Assembly: GCA_002293045.1 (NCBI GenBank)
Contig: DBCM01000031.1
Coordinates: 1-25,183, forward strand
Source: Flavobacteriales bacterium UBA958
GTDB lineage: Bacteria; Bacteroidota; Bacteroidia; Flavobacteriales_D; Crocinitomicaceae
DNA: 25,183 bases
Direction: 5' to 3'
Every line of letters begins with the position of its first letter. The stretch's first letter is position 1. Below are positions 7,537-15,484 of the stretch, in pieces. A program made the translations under genes and the position numbers. Under the pieces are notes generated by a model. The model was given only the letters and a program-made list of their open reading frames with translations. It searched no databases and had not been told where the DNA came from.

Positions 7537-8332
7537 AGAAACTGTTGCCTACCTTCAATCCCGAACCAAAGTATCCCCGACTGTAGGAATTATTTTAGGT
7601 ACAGGGTTAGGCGGATTAGTCAAGGAAATCAATGCCATCGATGTAATCCCTTACGAAGAGATTCCAAATTTTCCCGTTTCCACAGTGGAAGGACATTCAG
7701 GAAAATTAATTTTTGGTGAATTAGGCGGGAAGCACGTCATCGCCATGCAAGGACGGTTTCATTATTACGAAGGCTACAGCTTGCAAGAAGTTACCTTCCC
7801 TGTACGCGTTATGAAGCTCCTTGGAATTGAGCGCTTGTTTGTAAGCAATGCCTCAGGAGGTGTAAATCCGGAATTTGAAGTGGGAGAAATTATGATTATG
7901 AATGATCACATTAACTTATTCCCTGGCAATCCACTCATCGGTAAAAACCTCGATGAATTGGGTCCAAGATTCCCAGACATGAGTGTTCCATATGACCCCG
8001 CAATGATTGAGCTTGGTTTGCAAATAGCCAAAGAAAACAACATTAAAGTTTCGGTAGGATGTTATGCTGGTCTGACGGGCCCCACCCTTGAAACGCCTGC
8101 CGAATATGGATATGTTCGCGCCATTGGTGCCGATGCCGTTGGAATGTCTACTGTTCCTGAAGTTATTGTTGCGCGTCACATGCAAATCCCTTGTTTTGCC
8201 ATTTCCATCATTACCGATCTTGGAGTACCGGGAAAGATTCAAAACGTAACACACCAAGATGTGGTTGAAGTTGCTAGCCGTCAAGAGCCTAAGATGACAC
8301 AAATTATGAAAGAACTAATTGTCCGAAGTTAA
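7520..8332 (+). CDS. punA: Purine-nucleoside phosphorylase (trimeric PNP type)
   Basis: A 270-residue PNP that splits purine (deoxy)ribonucleosides with phosphate for purine salvage. Visible family motifs: GTGLGGLV phosphate loop (27-34), EGHSGK with H59, GRFHYYEG (78-85), SNASGGVNP (109-117), DHINL (129-133), and ETPAEY followed by GADAVGMSTVPE (about 191-214). The position usually compared with human Asn243, the 6-oxopurine contact, appears to be Asp233 (ISIITDLG). An Asp there could favour or tolerate 6-aminopurines, but this is a hand alignment. It overlaps the lpxK 3' end by 17 nt and ends 1 nt before gatB. The symbol punA is given by family only; pupG and deoD are also used for related enzymes. 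Confidence 0.94.
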   Translation: MLAQIKETVAYLQSRTKVSPTVGIILGTGLGGLVKEINAIDVIPYEEIPNFPVSTVEGHSGKLIFGELGGKHVIAMQGRFHYYEGYSLQEVTFPVRVMKLLGIERLFVSNASGGVNPEFEVGEIMIMNDHINLFPGNPLIGKNLDELGPRFPDMSVPYDPAMIELGLQIAKENNIKVSVGCYAGLTGPTLETPAEYGYVRAIGADAVGMSTVPEVIVARHMQIPCFAISIITDLGVPGKIQNVTHQDVVEVASRQEPKMTQIMKELIVRS

Positions 8333-8333
8333 G

Positions 8334-9791
8334 ATGGTTGACGAAACGGTTCGTGCAAGATACAAGGTTGTCATTGGCTTAGAAGTCCATGCACAAATGC
8401 TTACTGCATCCAAGGCCTATTCTTCGGACGCCAATCGCTATGGTGATGCGCCAAATACCCTGGTGAGTCCAATCACCCTTGGTCACCCAGGAACCTTGCC
8501 TGTGATGAACGAAAAAACCATCGAATATGCGATTCGCCTCGGGTTGGCTTGTTCGTGCAACATCAGCGAACACCAGTTTTTTGCCAGAAAAAACTACTTC
8601 TATCCCGATTTACCCAAGGGTTATCAGATCACGCAAGATAAAACGCCTATCTGCACTGGCGGACATGTGATTATTCGTACAGAACAAGGCACAGAGAAAT
8701 CAGTCCGCTTAACCCGCATTCACATGGAAGAGGATGCCGGGAAAAGCATTCACGACATGGATGTGTACGATACCCTAGTGGATTTAAACCGCGCTGGAGT
8801 TCCCTTGCTTGAAATCGTCACAGAACCAGACATTGAGAGCTCACAAGAAGCCTATAATTACCTTACCGAAGTGCGGAAACTCGTTCGCTACCTCGATATT
8901 TGTGATGGAAATATGGAGGAGGGATCGCTGCGCTGTGATGCCAATATATCCGTGATGTTGAAAGATGCCAAGGAGTTTGGAACCAAGGTTGAGGTAAAAA
9001 ACATGAACTCCATTCGCAACGTACAACGCGCCATTGAATTTGAAATTAGCCGTCAAATCGAAACCTTAGAAAACGGGGGCACCCTGTCGCAAGAAACACG
9101 AGCCTTTGATGCGTTAAAAGGCATCACGGTTTCACTTAGAACCAAGGAAGCGGCAAATGATTATCGGTATTTTCCAGAACCTGATCTTCCGCCACTTCAC
9201 ATTCATCAGACGGATATTGATACGGTGCAAGCGAACATGCCTCCCCTGCCCCGTGCGCTGTTTGAAAAATATACTCAAGACTTACAATTGAGCGAATACG
9301 ACGCCTATAACCTCACGGACTCTAAAGCTATTGCGTTATATTTTGAGCAGCTGATTTTGCATACCTCGCATTACAAAGCTGCAGCAAACTGGATTATGGG
9401 AGAGGTTAAATCATACCTAAACGAGCAAGGAATCGACATCGCGTCTTTCCCAATTGATGCGCCTCGCTTAGCCGGCTTGATTAATCTGATTCAAGATGGA
9501 AAAGTTTCCAATACAAGTGCTGCACAAAAAATATTTCCGATCATGCTAACCCAGAACGATTCGGCCTTAATCATCGCAGAACAACAAGACTTGATTCAAA
9601 CCACCGACAACCATGCCGTGGAAGCCGCGATCAAACACGTGCTTGATGCCAATCCAGCCGAGGTTCTTCGGTATAAAAATGGGGAAAAGCAATTAATCGG
9701 TTTTTTTATGGGGCAATTCATGAAAGCTTCAGGCGGCAAAGTGGATCCAAAAACAGCCAATCAAGCCTTAAGAAATGCACTAGAATCATGA
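8334..9791 (+). CDS. gatB: Aspartyl/glutamyl-tRNA(Asn/Gln) amidotransferase subunit B
   Basis: GatB activates and holds misacylated Glu-tRNA(Gln) (or Asp-tRNA(Asn)) for amidation by the GatCAB complex. At 485 residues the length is standard. Signatures: VVIGLEVHAQ near the N-terminus, the GatB hallmark LVDLNRAGVPLLEIVTEPDI, EVKNMNSIRNVQRAIEFE, and a C-terminal YqeY-like helical region for tRNA binding ending in KASGGKVDPKTANQALR. I chose ATG 8334 (MVDETV), 1 nt after the PNP stop. A TTG at 8319 would add five residues but lies inside PNP. The gatB stop overlaps the next start as ATGA. Neither gatA nor gatC is in the window, so the complex is encoded at scattered loci. Confidence 0.96.
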   Translation: MVDETVRARYKVVIGLEVHAQMLTASKAYSSDANRYGDAPNTLVSPITLGHPGTLPVMNEKTIEYAIRLGLACSCNISEHQFFARKNYFYPDLPKGYQITQDKTPICTGGHVIIRTEQGTEKSVRLTRIHMEEDAGKSIHDMDVYDTLVDLNRAGVPLLEIVTEPDIESSQEAYNYLTEVRKLVRYLDICDGNMEEGSLRCDANISVMLKDAKEFGTKVEVKNMNSIRNVQRAIEFEISRQIETLENGGTLSQETRAFDALKGITVSLRTKEAANDYRYFPEPDLPPLHIHQTDIDTVQANMPPLPRALFEKYTQDLQLSEYDAYNLTDSKAIALYFEQLILHTSHYKAAANWIMGEVKSYLNEQGIDIASFPIDAPRLAGLINLIQDGKVSNTSAAQKIFPIMLTQNDSALIIAEQQDLIQTTDNHAVEAAIKHVLDANPAEVLRYKNGEKQLIGFFMGQFMKASGGKVDPKTANQALRNALES

Positions 9792-10957
9792 AAATTCCTC
9801 AAGTAATTCTTTTTCTACTTACGCTGGTTGCGCTTGCCTCCTGCAAGGACTCCACAGATGAACTCGGAAATCCAATTAACCTTTGGATAAATGGGACCAT
9901 TACAGGTGCTGAAGGAATGATGGTTTTTGTTGAAGCACCTAGCGAAGACGGTATGATTTCCTTATTCTCAGGAAAAGTAAATGACCAAGGGGAAATCGCA
10001 TTGGAAGGCAATATTGCAGGACTAGGATTCTATCAATTACGACTCGGTGACAATAAAGAAAATGCAATTCCCATTACCCCACTGCCTAACGATAAATTGA
10101 CGCTTAACACTACGCTAAACGAGTTTACCCTCAAACCGAATTTATCCGGTCCTTCTTGGACCAAAACCTTGAATCAATACATGGCGAAACAAGCAGTTTT
10201 TCGCACCGAGCAAATGAAACTCATGGCTGCACAGGGTCAGTTGACGGAACAAGAATACGCCAAGAACATCATTCAGTTCAAAGTTCCTTTGGTGAGTTTC
10301 GCGAAGAAGGAAATCGATAAAAACCCCGCTAATCCCTACAACATTATTTTATCGATGGAACTCTTCCCGATGACCGGATTTGATGGGTGGGATTCCTCGA
10401 ACCTGGGCAGTTTTAAAAAGGTAAGTGACGCATTCGCGAAAGCTTATGGCGTATGTCCAGCTTCCTCGGCTTTGGAAGCGCAGTACCAGCAATTAGAAAC
10501 CGGATATACACAATTTGCCCAAATTGAAAATGGGGAACTGGTCGCCCCGAATTTTGCCTTATTGGATGTAAACGGAAAAACGGTCAAGCTCTCTGACTTT
10601 CGCGGAGATTTGGTCCTTATCGATTTTTGGGCCTCGTGGTGCGGACCTTGTCGTCAGGAGAGTCCGAACATGGTTAAACTTTACAATACCTATAAAAATA
10701 AAAACTTTACCATTCTTTCTGTATCTTTAGATGAAGATCCTGCAAAATGGAAAGAAGCGATACAACGAGACGGGTTACTTTGGAAAACGCATGTAAGCGA
10801 CTTACGGGGTTGGTCCAGCGGTATGCCTCAACTTTACGGTTTCGATGGCATTCCATTTACAGTACTCGTAAATCCAGACGGAAAAATTATTGCCAAAGGA
10901 CTTCGAGGAGAAGCCTTATTTCAGAAAATAGCATCCTTTTACACAACAAATCCATGA
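9788..10957 (+). CDS. TlpA-like thioredoxin lipoprotein with DUF4369-type N-terminal domain (copy 1)
   Basis: A 389-residue predicted lipoprotein with lipobox LASC and lipidated Cys19. Residues about 32-90 form a DUF4369-like beta domain (NGTITGAEGMMVFVE). A helical linker follows, and the C-terminal third is a TlpA/AhpC-TSA thioredoxin domain with DFWASWCGPC (C285 and C288) and the cis-proline region GIPFTVLVNPDG. It probably acts as a thiol-disulfide oxidoreductase facing the periplasm, anchored to a membrane. It starts by ATGA overlap with gatB and ends by ATGA overlap with the next gene, a paralogue of identical architecture. The substrate is unknown; relatives have been linked to cytochrome maturation or to redox upkeep of exported proteins, but nothing here decides. 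Confidence 0.93.
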   Translation: MKIPQVILFLLTLVALASCKDSTDELGNPINLWINGTITGAEGMMVFVEAPSEDGMISLFSGKVNDQGEIALEGNIAGLGFYQLRLGDNKENAIPITPLPNDKLTLNTTLNEFTLKPNLSGPSWTKTLNQYMAKQAVFRTEQMKLMAAQGQLTEQEYAKNIIQFKVPLVSFAKKEIDKNPANPYNIILSMELFPMTGFDGWDSSNLGSFKKVSDAFAKAYGVCPASSALEAQYQQLETGYTQFAQIENGELVAPNFALLDVNGKTVKLSDFRGDLVLIDFWASWCGPCRQESPNMVKLYNTYKNKNFTILSVSLDEDPAKWKEAIQRDGLLWKTHVSDLRGWSSGMPQLYGFDGIPFTVLVNPDGKIIAKGLRGEALFQKIASFYTTNP

Positions 10958-12096
10958 AACATTTCTTGCTGAGTATCTATGCGGTACTGCTGGTATCACT
11001 GTCTTACAGCCAAACTTCCGTCACCGTTGGTGGTCAAATCTTAAATGCGCCCTCTGACTCAATCTACATCGCAAAATTTACCGGAAAAGGATATATAAAC
11101 TATCAAGGTACAAAGGCAGATAAACAGGGGAAATTTACCCTAAAGACAAAGGTTCCAGCGCCAGATTATTATGTCGTTCGAATTGGAGAATTTCATGTCA
11201 ATATAATCCTCAGAGACAGCAGCAACATTAAAATGTATGGCGACAAAAAAAACATAAAAGACATTTGCAATTTTGTGGGTTCGGATGAGTCTCAAGCCAT
11301 GAATCAATTTGCGGTGCGCATGGAGCGATGGAATATGAAAAAAGATTCAGCCTACAAAGCCATGACAGCAATGCCTGCCGCCGATACTGCTGCAAAACGA
11401 AAGCTCAACGACTACATGACTAGGGAATACATTGCCTATTTGGGAGATCGTCAACAATTTGTGGCTGCTAATCAAAATTCCGCGGCCCTCATCGTTGCGC
11501 TGGTTTCCTTGGATGTAAACTCCGAATTTGATACTTGGTCATCCATACTCAATCAAATTGTCACAGGTTTCGGCGAAAGTCCTACCGTGAGGGAATACGT
11601 AACCTATGCCAACAATCTTGCCAAGCAAAAAGAAGAAGAAAAACGACAGGCCGAAAGCGCAGCGATGTTTGCTCCGGGAAAACCTGCACCAGACTTTGAA
11701 GAATTACTAACGGATCGTAAGACCAGCCTGAAACTTTCTTCTTTAAAAGGAAAATACGTGTTGATTGACTTTTGGGCATCTTGGTGCGGACCCTGTAGAA
11801 AAGAAAATCCGAATGTGGTAAAAACCTACAATAAATACAAAGATGATGGATTCACCGTTCTGAGCATCAGTTTGGATACAGATCAACAAAAATGGTTGGG
11901 TGCGATTCAAGCAGACGGACTCATTTGGCCAAATCACGTAAGCGACCTGGGCGGTTGGAACAGCAAAGTTTCGAGGCAATACAACGTCAGTAGCATTCCA
12001 TTTACCATGCTTGTTGATGCAGAAGGAAACATTATACAAACGAATTTAAGGGGTCCTGCCCTTGAAAATAAACTTGCCGAAATATTTGGTCACTAA
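10954..12096 (+). CDS. TlpA-like thioredoxin with DUF4369-type N-terminal domain (copy 2)
   Basis: A 380-residue paralogue of the preceding protein. It has a cleavable signal peptide (MKHFLLSIYA..., ending SYSQ near residue 20) without a lipobox cysteine, so unlike copy 1 it is probably soluble in the periplasm. A DUF4369-like domain spans about 22-95, a charged Lys/Glu-rich helix about 222-235, and the TlpA thioredoxin domain about 240-380 with DFWASWCGPC (C278 and C281) and SSIPFTMLVDAEG. I chose ATG 10954, which overlaps the upstream stop as ATGA and places a signal peptide at the N-terminus. The open frame extends upstream to 10747, but that part is an alternate reading of copy 1 and is rejected. 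It ends 4 nt before lpxH. Confidence 0.93.
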   Translation: MKHFLLSIYAVLLVSLSYSQTSVTVGGQILNAPSDSIYIAKFTGKGYINYQGTKADKQGKFTLKTKVPAPDYYVVRIGEFHVNIILRDSSNIKMYGDKKNIKDICNFVGSDESQAMNQFAVRMERWNMKKDSAYKAMTAMPAADTAAKRKLNDYMTREYIAYLGDRQQFVAANQNSAALIVALVSLDVNSEFDTWSSILNQIVTGFGESPTVREYVTYANNLAKQKEEEKRQAESAAMFAPGKPAPDFEELLTDRKTSLKLSSLKGKYVLIDFWASWCGPCRKENPNVVKTYNKYKDDGFTVLSISLDTDQQKWLGAIQADGLIWPNHVSDLGGWNSKVSRQYNVSSIPFTMLVDAEGNIIQTNLRGPALENKLAEIFGH

Positions 12097-12100
12097 CCCT

Positions 12101-12880
12101 ATGCAAGTTTGTTATTTCGCATCTGATTTTCACCTAGGAGCACCAACGAAAGAACAATCTAAGGCTCGAGAACTCTCTATTATTCGCTGGTTAGACTATG
12201 CCGCCACCGATGCTACTGATATATATCTTGTGGGCGATGTGTTTGATTTTTGGTTTGAATATGCCGCCGTTATTCCCAAAGGATTTTCTCGCTTTTTTGG
12301 TAAACTCGCTGAATTGAGTGATCGCGGAATCCAACTCCATTTTTTTTACGGAAACCACGACATGTGGGTGAAGGACTATTTTAGCGAAGAATTTGGGATG
12401 AAGATTTATGCAAACCCCATAGAACTTTGCCTTTATAGTAAGCGGATTTACCTTGGGCATGGAGATGGCCTTGGTCCTGGAGATCGAGGATATAAATTAA
12501 TCAAACTATTTTTACGAAGTTCCCTTTGTCAATGGGCATTTGCACGCATACACCCAAATTTTGGAATCGGATTAGCCCGTTTTTTCTCCGGAAAAAGTCG
12601 CGAAGGAACGGAACACGAACACCAATTCCTTGGCTTTGAAAAAGAATGGTTATATCAATTCGCTGAAACGAAACAACAGACCGATCCACACGACTATTAT
12701 ATTTTCGGTCACCGTCACCTTCCTTTTGCCCTACCAATAAACAAGGGAACCTATTACAACCTGGGTGAATGGATTACCTACCAAACATTCCTAAAAATAG
12801 ATTCAGACCTTCCACAGTACTATCAGTGGGATGGGCACCAGGCAATATCGTATGACCCACCCTATGGAATCGCACAATAA
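12101..12880 (+). CDS. lpxH: UDP-2,3-diacylglucosamine diphosphatase
   Basis: LpxH hydrolyses UDP-2,3-diacylglucosamine to lipid X and UMP, the step before the LpxB disaccharide synthase. The 259-residue protein has the full calcineurin-like metallophosphatase set: D9-x-H11 (SDFHLG), GD with D46 (LVGDVFDFW), GNHD (84-87), GHGDG with H120, and FGHRH with H204 and H206. I chose ATG 12101, 4 nt after the previous stop. An in-frame TTG at 12062 would add 13 residues inside the TlpA gene and precede the first core strand, so it is unlikely. Having lpxH and lpxK in one gene string is consistent with joint lipid A output. Related phosphoesterases of this family exist, but motif spacing and context favour LpxH. 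Confidence 0.9.
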   Translation: MQVCYFASDFHLGAPTKEQSKARELSIIRWLDYAATDATDIYLVGDVFDFWFEYAAVIPKGFSRFFGKLAELSDRGIQLHFFYGNHDMWVKDYFSEEFGMKIYANPIELCLYSKRIYLGHGDGLGPGDRGYKLIKLFLRSSLCQWAFARIHPNFGIGLARFFSGKSREGTEHEHQFLGFEKEWLYQFAETKQQTDPHDYYIFGHRHLPFALPINKGTYYNLGEWITYQTFLKIDSDLPQYYQWDGHQAISYDPPYGIAQ

Positions 12881-13298
12881 GACGTATTCATTGGAAACAC
12901 TGCCTCACTTGGTGGACCATATTCTTGGTTTACTCGAGGAGTATAAAGTGCTTGAATTTCATGGAGAAATGGGCGCAGGTAAAACCACCTTGATTCTTGA
13001 AATCCTCGCGCGTCTTGGGGTAAAGGACCTCGAAGGATCACCAACCTATAGCCTCATCCATGAATACCGCTTGGATCAGGACCTCAAAATATATCACATT
13101 GATGCTTTCCGAATTAATTCACCAGCAGAGGGATACGAATTAGGACTCGATGAGTTATTTCATGAAAATGCGTACTTTTTTGTGGAATGGGCTGAAAAAA
13201 TCACTAATTTTCTACCTGAACGTCGGTTGGTCCTTACGATCACCCCGAATGCATCATTAACCCGAACATATTCCATAACCCATGATCACGGATCCTGA
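12864..13298 (+). CDS. tsaE: tRNA threonylcarbamoyladenosine biosynthesis ATPase TsaE
   Basis: TsaE is the small ATPase needed with TsaB and TsaD to form t6A37 in ANN-decoding tRNAs. The 144-residue length is typical. Motifs: Walker A GEMGAGKTT (34-42), SPTYSLIHEY (59-68), YHIDAFR (77-83) and FVEWAEK (106-112), the conserved Trp being a family mark. Several in-frame starts exist (ATG 12831, 12852 and 12864). I chose 12864 because it gives the usual N-terminal spacing to Walker A and the shortest overlap with lpxH (17 nt). It overlaps ald by another 17 nt. A tsaE-ald pair is common in Bacteroidota genomes. Confidence 0.93.
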   Translation: MESHNKTYSLETLPHLVDHILGLLEEYKVLEFHGEMGAGKTTLILEILARLGVKDLEGSPTYSLIHEYRLDQDLKIYHIDAFRINSPAEGYELGLDELFHENAYFFVEWAEKITNFLPERRLVLTITPNASLTRTYSITHDHGS

Positions 13299-14502
13299 AT
13301 TACTTAAATCGCTCTTGCATCAAGGGGCTCTCATGCCTCAAGAAGAAATGTTGGAAATCAAACGAAAGAAAGGACAACTTTTCATTGGAATACCCAAGGA
13401 AACCTCTTTTCAAGAGCGCAGAGTAGCCTTAGTTCCAGAGGCCGTATCGCTCCTTGTTGCGAACGGACATCGCGTGATGGTAGAAACAGGCGCCGGAGAT
13501 GGCACCAATTTCACCGATACCGAATACAGTGAGGCCGGGGCGGAAATCTCCTACGAGAAGAAAGCCGTTTATTCCTGTGATATCATTTTTAAAGTGGCCC
13601 CACCATCCGAGGAGGAAATAGAATTAATGCCCGGGAATCAGACCTTTATTTCTGCGCTACAAATTTCAACCCAACCGAAAGTAATATTACAAAAACTCAT
13701 GCACAAGAAAACCACCTGCATTGCATGGGACTATATCCGCGATGAAGAAGGCGTATTCTCAGTAGTGCGAACCATGGGTGAAATTGCAGGAAACACCTCC
13801 ATTCTGATCGCAGGCGAAATACTTTCATCCTTTCCCCAAGGAAAAGGAATGATGTTGGGAGGCGTGGCAGGGGTTCAACCTACAGAGGTTGTTATTATTG
13901 GAGCAGGAACCGTGGGGGAATTCGCCACGAGAGCGGCCTTAGGTCTTGGTGCCTCAGTCAAGGTATTTGATAATTCTGTGGCGCGATTAAGAAGGTTGCA
14001 AATTGCCGTTGGGAATCGGGTGTTCACCTCCATTATTCAACCCAAGGTATTGGCGAAGGCAATACGCAGAGCTGATGTAGCAATTGGAGCCCTGCGCGCA
14101 ACAATGGGACGCACTCCCTGTGTAGTTTCCGAAGAAATGGTGGAACAGATGAAAGAAGGATCCGTGGTGGTTGATGTAAGCATCGATCAAGGGGGCTGCT
14201 TTGAAACATCACGCGTTACCAATCACAATGCACCCACCTTTATTAAACACGGCGTAGTTCATTATTGCGTTCCCAATATTGCCTCGCGCGTATCTCGAAC
14301 CGCATCGTTCGCCTTATCTAACATCTTCTCTCCCCTGTTATTAGACATCGGTGAAAAAGGAAGCATCGAGGACATCATTCGGTTTAAACCTGGATTTAAG
14401 GACGGCGTTTACATGTATAAAGGCGTATTAACCAATGAGGTTCTTGGCCATGTATTCGACCTAAATTACCAACCCATCGATTTACTGCTGCCACGCCTGT
14501 GA
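13282..14502 (+). CDS. ald: Alanine dehydrogenase
   Basis: A 406-residue member of the alanine dehydrogenase/pyridine nucleotide transhydrogenase family, which interconverts L-alanine and pyruvate plus ammonia with NAD. Evidence: IGIPKETSFQERRVALVPE (35-53), the substrate-domain segment ETGAGDGTNFTD (68-79), the NAD-binding loop VVIIGAGTVGEFATRAALGLGA (203-224), and VVVDVSIDQGGCFETSR (295-311) followed by VPNIASRVSRTASFALSN. The protein is somewhat longer than the classic 370-residue enzyme because of a 30-residue N-terminal extension, as in other Bacteroidota members. It overlaps tsaE by 17 nt and its TGA overlaps the next ATG by one base (TGATG). Activity as alanine dehydrogenase is assumed from family. 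Confidence 0.9.
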   Translation: MITDPELLKSLLHQGALMPQEEMLEIKRKKGQLFIGIPKETSFQERRVALVPEAVSLLVANGHRVMVETGAGDGTNFTDTEYSEAGAEISYEKKAVYSCDIIFKVAPPSEEEIELMPGNQTFISALQISTQPKVILQKLMHKKTTCIAWDYIRDEEGVFSVVRTMGEIAGNTSILIAGEILSSFPQGKGMMLGGVAGVQPTEVVIIGAGTVGEFATRAALGLGASVKVFDNSVARLRRLQIAVGNRVFTSIIQPKVLAKAIRRADVAIGALRATMGRTPCVVSEEMVEQMKEGSVVVDVSIDQGGCFETSRVTNHNAPTFIKHGVVHYCVPNIASRVSRTASFALSNIFSPLLLDIGEKGSIEDIIRFKPGFKDGVYMYKGVLTNEVLGHVFDLNYQPIDLLLPRL

Positions 14503-14924
14503 TGACCCCACTTTCTTTTCCACCTACTCCCCTTTCTTTACGCAAGGTTGGAGAACAAATTCACGTGCAATGCCTAATACGCAAAAAATGGCTTGTACTC
14601 ACCCCAGAAGAATGGGTTAGACAACACGTCATTGGTTATTTAGTGCACGTGAAAAACATTCCGTCAGGAAGTATCTCTGTTGAAAAAGCACTGACCTACC
14701 ACCAGCGTTTGAAGCGGTGGGATATTGCAACCTTTGATGCTGAGGGTAATCCAAGTATGCTCATTGAATGCAAGCAACCCAAGGTCGCTTGTTCGGCCGA
14801 GGTTCTCGTTCAAATCAGTGCCTATCAAAAGATATTTCAGGCAAAAAAACTCGTAATCACGAATGGATTAAGGTGTCATGTATACCAAGGCGGAGATTGG
14901 AAGGAAGGAATCGAGGAGATATAA
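14502..14924 (+). CDS. Stand-alone HsdR N-terminal-like nuclease domain protein
   Basis: A 140-residue protein corresponding to the type I restriction enzyme R-subunit N-terminal domain (HSDR_N_2 type) without any helicase part. It keeps a PD-(D/E)xK-like core: RWDIATFD with D74, then a strand ending LIECKQPK with E89 and K91, then ISAYQKIF and LVITNGLRCHVY. No hsdM or hsdS gene is nearby, so it is not a restriction system. Such single-domain proteins are conserved in Bacteroidota and of unknown role, plausibly DNA repair or processing. I chose ATG 14502, sharing one base with the ald stop; a GTG at 14499 would add one residue. It is the last gene of the operon; only 7 nt separate it from the convergent DUF4924 gene, and no terminator hairpin is visible. 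Confidence 0.85.
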   Translation: MTPLSFPPTPLSLRKVGEQIHVQCLIRKKWLVLTPEEWVRQHVIGYLVHVKNIPSGSISVEKALTYHQRLKRWDIATFDAEGNPSMLIECKQPKVACSAEVLVQISAYQKIFQAKKLVITNGLRCHVYQGGDWKEGIEEI

Positions 14925-14931
14925 GGCGAGG

Positions 14932-15483
14932 CTAGTTTAAATTAATGCCCCATTGACCGGTTTTCATTTTGGCGTATTCACGTCCGATGTAGGCTAGTAA
15001 GATCCGCATGGAATCCATTGCCGCATCCGTTTCAGCGGTAATTTCTTGCTTTCTTAATTTCAACTGCAACTTCATATTCATGGCATGAAGGCATATTTCA
15101 ATCGGATGGGCATTCACCAAGGTGGATTTACTGGCAAACTCCTGAATCGATGGAAGGGCATTTTCTACCAACACTTTATACTTCTCATCGATCATAATCT
15201 CAAGCAAGGTCCGATGTAACAGGGTTAACTCGGCAAATACTTCTTCCAATTCATAAAGATGTCCTTTTTGTGTTTTGCCAGAACGCTTTAACTCCTTACA
15301 AATGTCTTCATACCAGCGCTCATACTGATGTTGAAACGACGGATTAGGCAACACCGATGGAATCAAGGTTGTTTTTATCCGTTCAAAATCACAATGCATA
15401 CTTCTAACAATATCCTCGATCTGGTACATATAGAGGAGATACTCAATGATGTTCTCCTTTCGTTTTTGTTCGGCAATGAGCAT
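14932..15483 (-). CDS. DUF4924 family protein
   Basis: A 183-residue, mostly helical soluble protein without signal peptide or membrane segment. The N-terminus (MLIAEQKRKENIIEYLLYMYQIEDIVR) is the characteristic opening of DUF4924, a family found broadly in Bacteroidota and without assigned function. Further conserved-looking parts are LTLLHRTLLEIMIDEKY and HPIEICLHAMNMKLQLKLRKQEI, and a C-terminal DSMRILLAYIGREYAKMKTG segment. It starts 1 nt after the stop of the Skp-like lipoprotein gene, so they are co-translated or at least co-transcribed. No catalytic motif is evident. Confidence 0.82.
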   Translation of the reverse strand: MLIAEQKRKENIIEYLLYMYQIEDIVRSMHCDFERIKTTLIPSVLPNPSFQHQYERWYEDICKELKRSGKTQKGHLYELEEVFAELTLLHRTLLEIMIDEKYKVLVENALPSIQEFASKSTLVNAHPIEICLHAMNMKLQLKLRKQEITAETDAAMDSMRILLAYIGREYAKMKTGQWGINLN

Positions 15484-15484
15484 C

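Noticed and set aside
10747..10953. Upstream extension of the second TlpA frame by 69 codons
   Set aside because: It lies in another frame inside copy 1, and the ATG at 10954 gives an ATGA overlap and a clean signal peptide.
14502..14924. Restriction-modification system
   Set aside because: Only the HsdR N-terminal domain is present; there is no methylase, specificity or helicase gene.
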